DNA of 64,000 bases from Falsiroseomonas ponticola (GTDB taxonomy: Bacteria > Pseudomonadota > Alphaproteobacteria > Acetobacterales > Acetobacteraceae). This document shows, piece after piece, positions 34,040-42,311 of the stretch (positions within the stretch are counted from its first letter, which is position 1; each line of letters begins with the position of its first letter). The stretch is from contig NZ_JAERQN010000016.1 of NCBI RefSeq assembly GCF_016805305.1, positions 1 to 64,000 on the forward strand. Direction: 5' to 3'. The notes below the pieces were generated by a model, which did no database searches, was not told the origin of the DNA, and saw nothing but the letters and a program-made list of their open reading frames with translations. The translations under genes were made by a program, and so were the position numbers.

Positions 34040-35619
34040 CAGGCGTCGATCCACATCTCCCGCAGATCCACCCCATCCCCCACCGCCCCCGGGCGGAATC
34101 CCTTGATGCGCGTGCGGACGGCACGATAGGCCTTGCTGTTGTAGATCCAGACATCCGCCGCCGCATCGACGAGGCGCCGCGACGCGTCCTCATACAGGCG
34201 CTGCCGCTCCGCGCGGTCCAGCGTGCTGCGCGCGGCCTGGATCAGGCGCTCCGTCTCCTCGTCCCGGTACCAGGTGGAGCCGCGCTGGCTGCCCAGCGCG
34301 TCCTTGGAATAGAAGGTGCCGATCCAGTTGTCGGGATCGATGTAGTAGGTCGATCCCCAATGCGACCACAGTTCCGGCGACGTCTCCTCATTCTGCGTGA
34401 GCTGGATGACATTCGCCCAGACGGCCTTCGTGATCCGCAGCGTCACGCCGATGCGGCGGAGTTCCGATTGCAGGAGCTGGGCGGCCTGCTCCGTCTCATC
34501 GAAGCCGACCAAAGCGGTGAAGGTGATCTCCTTCGCCACATTGGCGCCAGCGCGGCGCGCGGCATCGAGGTGGCGGCGCGCCAGGTCGAGGTCATGGCGA
34601 TAGCCCTGCAGGTCCCGCGGATGGCCCCAGAGGCTGACGGGCAGGGGCCCGGGGCTGCGTTCCGCCGTGCCGCGCAGCACCCGGTTGATGAAGAGGTCGT
34701 AGGGGAAGGCGTAGGAGAGCGCCTTGCGGTAATCGAGGTTGTTGAAGGGTTCCTTGCCGTTATGGACGCGCAGCTGGAAGGTGCGGAACTGCGGTTCCTC
34801 CACCAGGCGCAGGCCGTTGCCGCGGCGCACGCGGTCGTGCTGGTCCGGGCGGATGTAGGAATGGGTGGTGTCGATGTCGCCACGCTCCACCGCCAGCAGG
34901 CGGGTCGCGTCATCGGCGACGGGGCGGCAGAGCACGCTGCGGATCGGCTTCGGCTGCGGCCAGCCGCGCCAGTAGTCGGCGACCGCTTCCATGTCGAGCG
35001 TCTGCAAGGCCCGGAAGCTGCCGGGCACGATCCGGTAGGCGCCGCTGCCGGCATCGTTGCCCGCGATCCAGGCCTCGCCCCAGTCGTTGTTGACGGTGTT
35101 GGCCTGCATCAGCCGCTTGTTGAGGATCGCCACCATCGGCAGGCAGGACATGAAGGGCGCATAGGCGCGATCCAGCACCATGCGGACGGTGTTGGTGCCG
35201 GTGGCGCTGATGTTCTCCGGCTTCAGGAAACTCGTGAAGGCCGGCGCGACGCCGCGGCGCAAGGTCAGCATGCGCTGGAAGGAATAGACGATATCCTCCG
35301 CCGTCATCGGCGTGCCGTCATGGAACTTCACGTCGCCGCGCAGGGTGAAGTCGAAGGTGCGGCCATCGGCGCTGGCCCGCGTCTCCGTCGCCAGCAGCGG
35401 GCGAGGCTCCGGCGGCTCACCCGCATAGTCGTAGAGGCTGTCATAGAGGTTGCAGCGCGTGAAGGCGGAGGGCACGTCGAAGACCGTATGCGGATCCAGC
35501 GTGCGGGACAGGTTGCCGCCCCAGATCAGCGCCGGATTGCCCTGCGCCTGCGCGACATCCATGGGCGCCAGGCTGGACGCGGCCGCCGCGCCGATGGCGA
35601 AGAATTCGCGCCTCAACAT
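34039..35619 (-). CDS. ABC transporter substrate-binding protein, family 5 (peptide/opine)
   Basis: A 526-residue periplasmic binding protein with an RR-containing signal (MLRREFFAIGAAAASSLAP, cleavage near 27). Family blocks are LSRTLDPHTVFDVPSAFTRC and GDVKFHDGTPMTAEDIVYSF. First gene of the operon running to 30245. The ATG at 35619 is preceded by a purine-rich GGGGAGAAGCGGAG. It is divergent from an RraA-like gene over 111 bases, which must hold promoters for both. The cargo is unknown. Confidence 0.92.
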   Translation of the reverse strand: MLRREFFAIGAAAASSLAPMDVAQAQGNPALIWGGNLSRTLDPHTVFDVPSAFTRCNLYDSLYDYAGEPPEPRPLLATETRASADGRTFDFTLRGDVKFHDGTPMTAEDIVYSFQRMLTLRRGVAPAFTSFLKPENISATGTNTVRMVLDRAYAPFMSCLPMVAILNKRLMQANTVNNDWGEAWIAGNDAGSGAYRIVPGSFRALQTLDMEAVADYWRGWPQPKPIRSVLCRPVADDATRLLAVERGDIDTTHSYIRPDQHDRVRRGNGLRLVEEPQFRTFQLRVHNGKEPFNNLDYRKALSYAFPYDLFINRVLRGTAERSPGPLPVSLWGHPRDLQGYRHDLDLARRHLDAARRAGANVAKEITFTALVGFDETEQAAQLLQSELRRIGVTLRITKAVWANVIQLTQNEETSPELWSHWGSTYYIDPDNWIGTFYSKDALGSQRGSTWYRDEETERLIQAARSTLDRAERQRLYEDASRRLVDAAADVWIYNSKAYRAVRTRIKGFRPGAVGDGVDLREMWIDA

Positions 35620-35730
35620 CTCCGCTTCTCCCCGCTCGATTGCCCGACCATCGTCGTCCCGGCATGCTTTGCCGTGATTAGGCCGGGGCCTCGCCGGGGC
35701 TGTCAACGCGCATTGCGGGAGATCGAAGAC

Positions 35731-36420
35731 GTGCCGGAACAGGATAGCTTCGCCGTGCTCGCGGGCTTCGACACGCCGACAATCTGCAACGCGCTGGACC
35801 TGCTGCGGCCGGGCCGACAGGGCGTGTCCTTCACCACGGGCCGCCTGGTTTGGGCGCGGGATGACGAGCCGGCGATGATCGGCATCGCCGTGACCGCGAC
35901 GGTGCGCGCCGATGAGCCGCCCGTCTGGGATGCGGCGGAGGGTGCGGCGCGGCGGCTCGGCTACTGGCGCCATCTCGCGGCCTCGCCCCGGCCGGCGCTG
36001 CTGGTGGCCCAGGACGTCTCGGTTCGACGCGGCTTCGGCGGCATCTGGGGCGATGTGAATGCCGGCATCCACCAGGGGCTCGGCCTACGCGGCGTGGTCA
36101 CCGATGGCGCGGTGCGGGACCTGCCGCTGCTGCCGCCGGGCTTCGGGCTGCTCGCGGGCATCGTGACGCCAAGCCATGGCCACGGCCATGTGGCGGGATG
36201 GGGGGAGCCGGTCGACATCCTGGGTATGCGCGTGGCGCCGGGCGATATCGTCCATGCCGATCGCCACGGCGCCGTCGCCTTCCCGCCCGCGCTGCTGCCC
36301 GACCTGCCCGCCGCCGCGCGGCGCGTCCAGGCGAAGGAGGCGCTGCTGCTCGCCGCGGCGCGGGATGGCGCGACGCCCGAGAGCCTCGCCGCCGCCTTCG
36401 CCGCCGCAGCCAGGATCTAG
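35731..36420 (+). CDS. RraA family protein (RraA-like aldolase/decarboxylase)
   Basis: A 229-residue RraA-like protein. The family signature is GDVNAGIHQGLGLRGVVTDG followed by AVRD, where the Arg-Asp pair matches the active site of HMG/CHA aldolases and oxaloacetate decarboxylases of this fold. The start is a GTG at 35731 with GGGAG 9 bases upstream; a TTG at 35713 is the alternative. It may act on a breakdown product of the cargo of the divergent transporter (inference). Its TAG and the stop of the convergent oxygenase gene are both contained in one CTAG at 36417-36420. Confidence 0.82.
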   Translation: MPEQDSFAVLAGFDTPTICNALDLLRPGRQGVSFTTGRLVWARDDEPAMIGIAVTATVRADEPPVWDAAEGAARRLGYWRHLAASPRPALLVAQDVSVRRGFGGIWGDVNAGIHQGLGLRGVVTDGAVRDLPLLPPGFGLLAGIVTPSHGHGHVAGWGEPVDILGMRVAPGDIVHADRHGAVAFPPALLPDLPAAARRVQAKEALLLAAARDGATPESLAAAFAAAARI

Positions 36421-37436
36421 CTGGGCGCCGCCGCCTTGTTGCGGTTGAAGTAGTTGGCGTTCAGGAACTCGGTCAGGTAGTCGCCATAGGTCGTCGGCGC
36501 GTAGCGGGGCGGATTGTCCGGGCCCGAGCAACCGGGCAGGCATTCCAGCACGCGGTCGAGATGCGGGTCGAAGAAGAAGGCCATCGAATAGCGCTCTACG
36601 CCCGAGGTATTCAGCACGCGATGCGGCGTGGAGAGGAAGCGGTCATTGGTCCAGCGGCGCATGATGTCGCCGGAATTGACCAGGAAGCGGCCCGGCAGCA
36701 CCGGCGCATTCAGCCAGACGCCGTCGGTGCGCCGGATCTGCAGGCCGCCCACGCCGTTCTGCACCAGCAGCGTCAGGAATCCGCCATCGGTATGCGCGCC
36801 GGTGCCGAACTGCTCGGGCTCCGCCTCGTCCCGCGGCGGATAGTGCAACATCCGCAGCGAGAACTGCGCGGGGTTGAAGAAGGGCACGAAATGGTCTCCC
36901 GGCAGGCCGAGCGCGCGCGCCACGACCGGCAGCAGCTTCATGCCGAGCTTTTCGGCTTCCACCGTGTAGGCCACGACATCCTCGCGGAATCCGGGCAGGT
37001 CGCGCGGCCACTGGTTGAGGCCGCGGAAGGGCTTGCCCGCGATCACATCGGGGTCATCCGGCGTGCGGTCCCGCTTGCAGAAGAAGGATGCGTTGTAGTT
37101 CGGCTTGCGGGCGGTCTCGACCTTGGAATGGCGCTGCATGCTGGCATTCACCGGCATGTAGCCGACATTGTTCATGTCGAGCGGGATCTCCTTCTTCCGC
37201 TCCAGCGGCAGTTCATGGAAGCGGCGGGATGCCGCGAAGGCGCGGTCCACCACGCGCTGATCCACGCCGTGGTTCTTGATGTAGAAGAATCCGATATTCT
37301 CGCAGACATGCCGCATGTCGGCGGCCAGCTTCTCGAGCGCACCCTTCTCTCCGGCGAGGTAGGGCCCGAGGTCGAGGCCGGGGATCATGTCCTCATCGGC
37401 ATCGATGGCACCGGGCGTGGCGATGGCGTGCGACAT
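36417..37436 (-). CDS. 2-oxoglutarate/Fe(II) oxygenase, isopenicillin N synthase-like family
   Basis: A 339-residue non-haem iron oxygenase. The metal triad is His215 and Asp217 in GAHTDGG and His272 in STPHRVLNT; Arg282 and Ser284 (RYS) match the 2-oxoglutarate-binding RxS. The N-terminal DIOX_N domain (about 17-130, with CENIGFFYIKNHGVD) is complete. Members hydroxylate, desaturate or cleave small molecules. The ATG at 37436 has GGAGGAA upstream. It lies 174 bases after a LacI-type regulator gene on the same strand and may be under its control. The substrate is unknown. Confidence 0.9.
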   Translation of the reverse strand: MSHAIATPGAIDADEDMIPGLDLGPYLAGEKGALEKLAADMRHVCENIGFFYIKNHGVDQRVVDRAFAASRRFHELPLERKKEIPLDMNNVGYMPVNASMQRHSKVETARKPNYNASFFCKRDRTPDDPDVIAGKPFRGLNQWPRDLPGFREDVVAYTVEAEKLGMKLLPVVARALGLPGDHFVPFFNPAQFSLRMLHYPPRDEAEPEQFGTGAHTDGGFLTLLVQNGVGGLQIRRTDGVWLNAPVLPGRFLVNSGDIMRRWTNDRFLSTPHRVLNTSGVERYSMAFFFDPHLDRVLECLPGCSGPDNPPRYAPTTYGDYLTEFLNANYFNRNKAAAPS

Positions 37437-37610
37437 CGGCTTCCTCCTGCTTCTCTGGCAGGCAGCCTAGACCTTCGACGGGCGACGGCAAGGGGCGAGG
37501 CGCGGTGATGGCGCAGCCGTACCTTGCTTTGTGCGTGCGGTTGCGTGGCGCGTGGCCGTATCACGGTGATCGACGGCAGGCTTGCGATCCTGGCATCGGC
37601 GCCGCGGCGC

Positions 37611-38627
37611 CTATGGCGGGGCGCTGTCCTCGGCCAGCGTCGAATGGCGCACGACGAGCCTGGCCGGGATGCGCAGGTTCTGCGGACCGTCGGAGGGGCG
37701 GGAGCCTGGCATGGCGCGTTGCACGGCTTCTTCGACGATCTGCTCCACGGGCTGCTGCACCGTGGTCAGGCGATATCGCGGCCAGGCGGCCATGGCCACG
37801 TCATCGAACCCCGCCACCTTGATGTCGCCGGGGATGCGGAGGCCGTGCCGGTCACGCAGGGCGTCCATGCCGCCCGTGGCGAGGATGTCGTTGGCGAAGA
37901 ACACCGCTTCTGGCTTCCTCGACAGGCACAGCGCTTCCGCCGCCCGCCAGCCGGCGGTGTAGCTGTATTCGCCGGCGCTCGTCGCATCCGTGAGCGTCAT
38001 CCCAAGCTCGGCGATGCGGGTGATGAAGGCATCTCGACGCTCGCGCGCGATGACGGTGTGTTCCAGCCCGCCGACATAGGCGACGCGGCGCACACCGATC
38101 TCGTGGAAGTGGTCGGCGATCTCCCGTGTGCCGGCGACGCTGTCGCAGCTGACCGATTGCAGGTCCGTCTCCGCGGCGACGCGGTTGACGAGCAGCATGC
38201 GGCGCCCCTCCGCGGCCCAAAGCAGGTCGCGCGCCGTCAGCACCGTGGCCGAGATGACGATGAGCGAGGAGATGTTGTGCAGGCGCAGCGCCGCCAGCTG
38301 CTGCTTCACATCCGCGCCCGGCGTGACGTTGAACAGCAGCGCCTGCAATCCGGCTTCCTGCAGGCGCCGCGTCAGCCGGTCCAGCAGTGTCGAGTAGAAG
38401 GGGTTGGCGAAGTCCGAGATGACGATGCCGACGACGTCACGCCGCTCTCCGGTGAGGTTTCGTGCGATCGGGTGGGGCGTGTAGCCGAGGCGCTTGGCCG
38501 CGGAGAGCACGCGGGCGCGCAGGTCCGGCGCAATGGAGGCGGAAGGGTTGAAGGCGCGGGAGACGGCCGACTGGCTCACGCCGATCAACCGGGCAAGGTC
38601 GCGGGAGGTCAGGGGGCGTTCATGCAT
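37611..38627 (-). CDS. LacI family transcriptional regulator
   Basis: A 338-residue LacI/GalR-type repressor. The N-terminal helix-turn-helix and hinge are LTSRDLARLIGVSQSAVSRA followed by AKRLGYTPHPIARNL, then a periplasmic-binding-like sensor (GIVISDFANPFYSTLLDRLT, GFDDVAMAAWPRYRLTTVQQ). I use the ATG at 38627, three codons before LTSRDLA; an upstream in-frame start adds 9 residues. It is divergent from the CoA-transferase operon. A perfect 17-bp palindrome at 38646-38662 lies 18 bases upstream of its start and is the obvious candidate operator. The effector is unknown. Confidence 0.93.
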   Translation of the reverse strand: MHERPLTSRDLARLIGVSQSAVSRAFNPSASIAPDLRARVLSAAKRLGYTPHPIARNLTGERRDVVGIVISDFANPFYSTLLDRLTRRLQEAGLQALLFNVTPGADVKQQLAALRLHNISSLIVISATVLTARDLLWAAEGRRMLLVNRVAAETDLQSVSCDSVAGTREIADHFHEIGVRRVAYVGGLEHTVIARERRDAFITRIAELGMTLTDATSAGEYSYTAGWRAAEALCLSRKPEAVFFANDILATGGMDALRDRHGLRIPGDIKVAGFDDVAMAAWPRYRLTTVQQPVEQIVEEAVQRAMPGSRPSDGPQNLRIPARLVVRHSTLAEDSAPP

Positions 38628-38645
38628 GGGTGATCTGAACCATGA

Positions 38646-38662
38646 TTGCATCAATGATGCAA
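38646..38662. promoter_or_regulatory. Candidate LacI-family operator (perfect 17-bp palindrome)
   Basis: TTGCATCA and TGATGCAA are exact reverse complements around a central A. The site lies in the 275-base divergent region between the LacI gene and the CoA-transferase operon, next to an AT-rich patch containing TAATAT at 38720-38725. It probably serves autoregulation and control of the divergent operon. Confidence 0.6.
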
Positions 38663-38806
38663 GCCGCCGCTTCAGCCGAATTGAGGTTGATTGGCTAGTG
38701 TTGCTGGGTCAGAAAGAAGTAATATCAGTCGTTTATGGGATATAGCCGCATGGTCGTCCACCGGCCTTCACGGCTGTGCGGGGCGTGCGAGGCTGATGCG
38801 ATACCC

Positions 38807-38818
38807 CGCTTGCAAGCG
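38807..38818. promoter_or_regulatory. Second palindrome in the LacI/CoA-transferase intergenic region
   Basis: CGCTTGCAAGCG is a perfect 12-bp palindrome sharing TTGCA/TGCAA with the operator at 38646-38662. It lies 84 bases before the CoA-transferase start and could be an auxiliary half-strength site. Short GC-rich palindromes can arise by chance. Confidence 0.3.
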
Positions 38819-38902
38819 ATTTCATCGTCGTCTAGCGTCGCTGGAAATCATCAGCGACCGGGGCAACCGGGCCGCATGGTGGAGGAAGTGGGAGCCAAGG
38901 AA

Positions 38903-41260
38903 ATGCCGGACCATGCTCTGCATGGCCTGCGTGTGGTCGATGCGTCTGAATCGATTGCCGGCCAGTACTGTTCTCGTCTCTTCGCCGATTTCGGCGCCGA
39001 CGTCGTGCTCGTGGAGCCGCCGGGCGGATCCGCCATCCGCCAGCGTCCGCCCTTCTCCACCCACGACCAGGGCTCGCTGACCTTCCTGCATCTCAATTCA
39101 GGCAAGCGATCCGTCGTGGCCGCGGCGCAGCCGCCGGCGGATCTCCTCGCCTCGGCCGATGTGGTGATCCTGCCGCCTGGCGGCCGGCCCGCGCTGCCTC
39201 CCTTGGCCGCGGCCACCGTCACGGTCGATGTGACGCCCTTCGGGCGGGAGGGGCCGCGTGCGGGCTGGAAGGGGCCGGAGATCGTCATCCAGGCGCTGTC
39301 CGGCATGATGTTCAACAACGGCACGGAGGGGCGGGAGCCGCTGTTCGGGTGTGGGGACCGCTCCTCCTACGCCGCGGGCCTTGCGGGCTATATCGGGGCG
39401 CTGGCGGCGCTGCGGGCGCGGGATGCGGGCGGCGCGGGGCAGCATGTGGACATCGCGGCGGCCGAGACGGCGGCGGCGATGTGCTTCCCCCACGCCTTCC
39501 AGCACATCTACAGCGGCACGCTTCGCACGCGGGCCGACCGCACCAACCCGTGCGGCCAGATCCTGTGCCGCGATGGCTGGGTCTGCATCTGGATCTACAA
39601 TCACCGCTGGGTGCGCTTCTGCGAGACGGTCGGTCTCCAGCACCTGATCCGCGATGAACGCTTCGCCGATCCGGTCACGCGGCGGCAGAACTGGGTGGAT
39701 CTGTTCGGCATCATCCAGGCGCATCTCGGCGATGAGGCAGCGGAAGCGCTGGTGGACCGGCTCCAGCGCGCCGATGTCATCGCCGCGAAGTCGTACCGGC
39801 TGACCGAATTGCCGTCGCAGCGGCATCTGGCGGAGCGCGGCTATTGGGAGCGGTTGCCGGATGGGCGCCGCATCCTCGGGCCGACCTTCAGGCTGTCTCG
39901 CACGCCCCGGCGCGTCCGCGGCGGACCGCCCGCGATCGGGCAGGCGCCGGCCATGGCGTCCGCCGGGAAAGACAGGGCGGTGCGGCCCGGCGCATCCGCC
40001 GCCGGTGGCCCGCTCGCGGGGTTGCGGGTGATGGAGCTGACGACCGCCTGGGCAGGGCCGATGGCGGGCCGCGTGCTGGGCTTCCTGGGTGCCGAGTGCA
40101 TCCACATCGAATCGCCGAACCGCGTGAATTCCTGGCGGCTCAACAAGGAACGTCCGAACCCCGAGAACTTCCCGGCCGGCGATCCCGGGGCGCGGCCCTA
40201 TGACCGGTCCTTCCTGTTCAACTCGCAGAACGTCAACAAGCTGTCCTGCATCCTGGACCTGAAGACGGAGGAAGGACGCGCCATCGCGCGTCGCCTGGCC
40301 GCGGCCTGCGACGTCGTCATCTGCAACTTCCGGCCCGGCACGCTGGCGAAGCTGGGGCTGGATTATGAGAGCCTGCGGGCGCTGCGGCCCGACATCATCG
40401 TGGCGGAACTGCCGGCCTTCGGCCTCACCGGCCCTCTCTCCAATCACGCGGCGCTTGGCCCGACCATGGAGATGGCGGCCGGCATGTCGAGCCTGGTCGG
40501 CTATCGCGATGGGCAGCCGGAGACGACCGGCCCGTCCTATCTCGACCCCATCGGCGGCTTCAACACCGCCGCCGCCATCCTGACCGCGCTGCACCATCGT
40601 CAGCGCACGGGTGAGGGCCAGCATGTCGAGGTGCCGCAGGTCGAGGCCGCGATGCATCTGATCGGGGGCGAGATCCTGGCAGCCGCGGAAACCGGGCAGG
40701 ACCCGGTGCGCGATGGCAACCGCGTGGCGCATGCGGCGCCGCACGACGCCTTCCCCTGCGCCGGCGATGAATCGTGGGTGGTGATCGCCGTCCGCGATGA
40801 CGCGGAATGGGCGGCGCTGTGCGGGGTGATGGGGCAGCCTGACCTGGCGGCCGATCCGCGCTTCGCCTCGCTGTCCGGGCGCAAGCGGCATGAGGATGAG
40901 GTGAGCGCGCTTGTGGCGGCCTGGACCGCGGGCCAGGACCGCCACGCGGTGGCGGAGCGCCTGCAGGCCGCCGGCGTGCCGGCGGCCGCGGTGCAGAAGC
41001 CGCGCGACGTGGCGCAGGACCGCCACCTGTCGCAGCGCGGCTTCTTCCATCGCCTGGCGCATCCCGATGCCGGGGAGCATCCGCATCCCGGCCTGCCCTT
41101 CCGCCTGAGCGTCACGCCCGGCAGCCAGCGCCGCGCCGCGCCCGCCTTCGGCCAGCATACGGAGGAGGTGCTGGGCCGCATCGCCGGCCTCAGCGCGCAG
41201 GAAATTCGCGAGGCCTGGGCGGCGAAGGCGACGGCCTCCGCACCCTTGCCGGGGGGCTGA
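38903..41260 (+). CDS. Double-domain CaiB/BaiF (family III) CoA-transferase
   Basis: A 785-residue protein holding two family III CoA-transferase units in tandem, each about the size of a usual single subunit. Unit 1 starts LHGLRVVDASESIAGQYCSR and contains GCGDRSSYAAGLAGYIGALA and GAGQHVDIAAAE; unit 2 starts LAGLRVMELTTAWAGPMAGR and contains GPSYLDPIGGFNTAAAILTA and GEGQHVEVPQVE. Each has an Asp at the place of the catalytic aspartate (GCGD, YLDP). Family members move CoA between carboxylic acids. I favour the ATG at 38903 with GGGAG 8 bases upstream; an ATG at 38876 is possible. First gene of the catabolic operon; unit 1 appears shortened, so its activity is uncertain. Confidence 0.85.
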   Translation: MPDHALHGLRVVDASESIAGQYCSRLFADFGADVVLVEPPGGSAIRQRPPFSTHDQGSLTFLHLNSGKRSVVAAAQPPADLLASADVVILPPGGRPALPPLAAATVTVDVTPFGREGPRAGWKGPEIVIQALSGMMFNNGTEGREPLFGCGDRSSYAAGLAGYIGALAALRARDAGGAGQHVDIAAAETAAAMCFPHAFQHIYSGTLRTRADRTNPCGQILCRDGWVCIWIYNHRWVRFCETVGLQHLIRDERFADPVTRRQNWVDLFGIIQAHLGDEAAEALVDRLQRADVIAAKSYRLTELPSQRHLAERGYWERLPDGRRILGPTFRLSRTPRRVRGGPPAIGQAPAMASAGKDRAVRPGASAAGGPLAGLRVMELTTAWAGPMAGRVLGFLGAECIHIESPNRVNSWRLNKERPNPENFPAGDPGARPYDRSFLFNSQNVNKLSCILDLKTEEGRAIARRLAAACDVVICNFRPGTLAKLGLDYESLRALRPDIIVAELPAFGLTGPLSNHAALGPTMEMAAGMSSLVGYRDGQPETTGPSYLDPIGGFNTAAAILTALHHRQRTGEGQHVEVPQVEAAMHLIGGEILAAAETGQDPVRDGNRVAHAAPHDAFPCAGDESWVVIAVRDDAEWAALCGVMGQPDLAADPRFASLSGRKRHEDEVSALVAAWTAGQDRHAVAERLQAAGVPAAAVQKPRDVAQDRHLSQRGFFHRLAHPDAGEHPHPGLPFRLSVTPGSQRRAAPAFGQHTEEVLGRIAGLSAQEIREAWAAKATASAPLPGG

Positions 41261-41269
41261 GGGCAGCGC

Positions 41270-42079
41270 ATGGCAATCGCCGTCACCGACCGCATCGCGC
41301 TGACCATCAGGCTGGACGCCAATCCGCGCTACCGCGGCAGCGTGCATGATGACGATGTGGCGCGCCGCCTGGGCTACCGCGCCGCGCTCGTTCCCGGAGC
41401 CTTCCTCTACGGGCATTTCAGCCGCATCGCCGTCGATCGATGGGGCATGGCCTGGATCGAGCGGGGGAGCATGGCGGCCAGCTTCCGGCGCCCCGTCTAC
41501 AATGGCGACGCCGTCACCATCGCCGTCACGCCGGGCGATGGCGATGCGATCCACCTTTCCATGACCGGGCATGATGGCCAGGTCGCCGCCGAGGGCTGGA
41601 TCGCGCCGCCCGCCGTGGCCGAGGCGCCGTCGCTGGGGGAGTGGCCCCTGCGGCCCCTGCCGCGGCCGGAGGACCGCCCCGCCGTGGCGCTGGGCGAGGC
41701 GATCACCGGTCGGCGCGGCGGCACGGCAGGGACGGTGGCGACGATGGCGGAGATCCTGGAATCCCGCGCCGCCTTCGACGAGACGCATCCGATCTACGAA
41801 GCGACGGGCGTCGCGCATCCCGGATTCCCGATGCGGCGCGCGATGTTCGAGGTGAATGGCAGCTATCGCTGGCCTGGCCCCATCGTTCTGACGGCGTGCG
41901 AGGCGCGGCATTTCGCGGCCGTGCGGCCCGGGCAGCGCCTGCAGGTTTCGAGCGTCATTGCCGAGACCTTTGTGCGGCGCGGCAAGCATTACGTGGTGAC
42001 GGAGGAACTGATGCTGGCCGATGCGCGCCCGGTGGCGCGCTTCAGGCGGACGCAGCTCTACGGGCGGGACGAGGCATGA
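41270..42079 (+). CDS. MaoC-like/hot-dog fold dehydratase-like protein
   Basis: A 269-residue protein that looks like a double hot-dog. The segment VHDDDVARRLGYRAALVPGA resembles the MaoC/(R)-hydratase pattern, and a second related segment runs from about 170 to the end (YRWPGPIVLTACEARHFAAV, then RRGKHYVVTEELMLADARPV). Such proteins hydrate enoyl-CoA or dehydrate hydroxyacyl-CoA esters. Placed 9 bases after the CoA-transferase gene, it could act on the CoA ester that enzyme makes. I am less sure of this assignment than of its neighbours. Confidence 0.68.
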   Translation: MAIAVTDRIALTIRLDANPRYRGSVHDDDVARRLGYRAALVPGAFLYGHFSRIAVDRWGMAWIERGSMAASFRRPVYNGDAVTIAVTPGDGDAIHLSMTGHDGQVAAEGWIAPPAVAEAPSLGEWPLRPLPRPEDRPAVALGEAITGRRGGTAGTVATMAEILESRAAFDETHPIYEATGVAHPGFPMRRAMFEVNGSYRWPGPIVLTACEARHFAAVRPGQRLQVSSVIAETFVRRGKHYVVTEELMLADARPVARFRRTQLYGRDEA

Positions 42080-42150
42080 TGGGCGAGATCGCCTCTTGCC
42101 AGGCGGACCGGACCTGTCGTCAGATCGAGGGAACGCCGCGACGCGGCTTC

Positions 42151-42193
42151 CGTGCGTGCACGGCAAGAAGTTTCGTGCATCGCACGGCAGAAG
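42151..42193. promoter_or_regulatory. Two tandem palindromic repeats upstream of the enolase-superfamily operon
   Basis: CGTGCGTGCACGGCAAGAAG at 42151-42170 is repeated as CGTGCATCGCACGGCAGAAG at 42174-42193, with one shifted base. Each copy carries inverted CGTGC/GCACG arms with a 2- or 3-base spacer. The 23-base period is about two helical turns, as for cooperatively bound operators. They lie about 120-160 bases before the enolase-superfamily gene. Confidence 0.4.
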
Positions 42194-42241
42194 AACGAAT
42201 TCGGGAAGGAAGCGCGGGGATCGGGCAACCGTAGCGACAGG

Positions 42242-42268
42242 CGGCAGGGCTCATGATCGGCCCTGCCG
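42242..42268. terminator. Candidate terminator or leader hairpin
   Basis: CGGCAGGGC at 42242-42250 pairs with GCCCTGCCG at 42260-42268 across a 9-nt loop. It lies in the 232-base gap between the hot-dog gene and the enolase-superfamily gene, both on the plus strand. No T-run follows. It could end the first transcript or lie in the leader of the second. Confidence 0.4.
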
Positions 42269-42311
42269 TGGTGCGCGGCTTCGCCCGACACTCCGCCAGG
42301 AAGGTGATTCC

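Noticed and set aside
34033-35730. Long N-terminal extension of the RraA-like gene
   Set aside because: The frame stays open for 566 codons but lies antisense to the binding-protein gene. Conserved RraA sequence starts only after the GTG at 35731, which has its own ribosome site.
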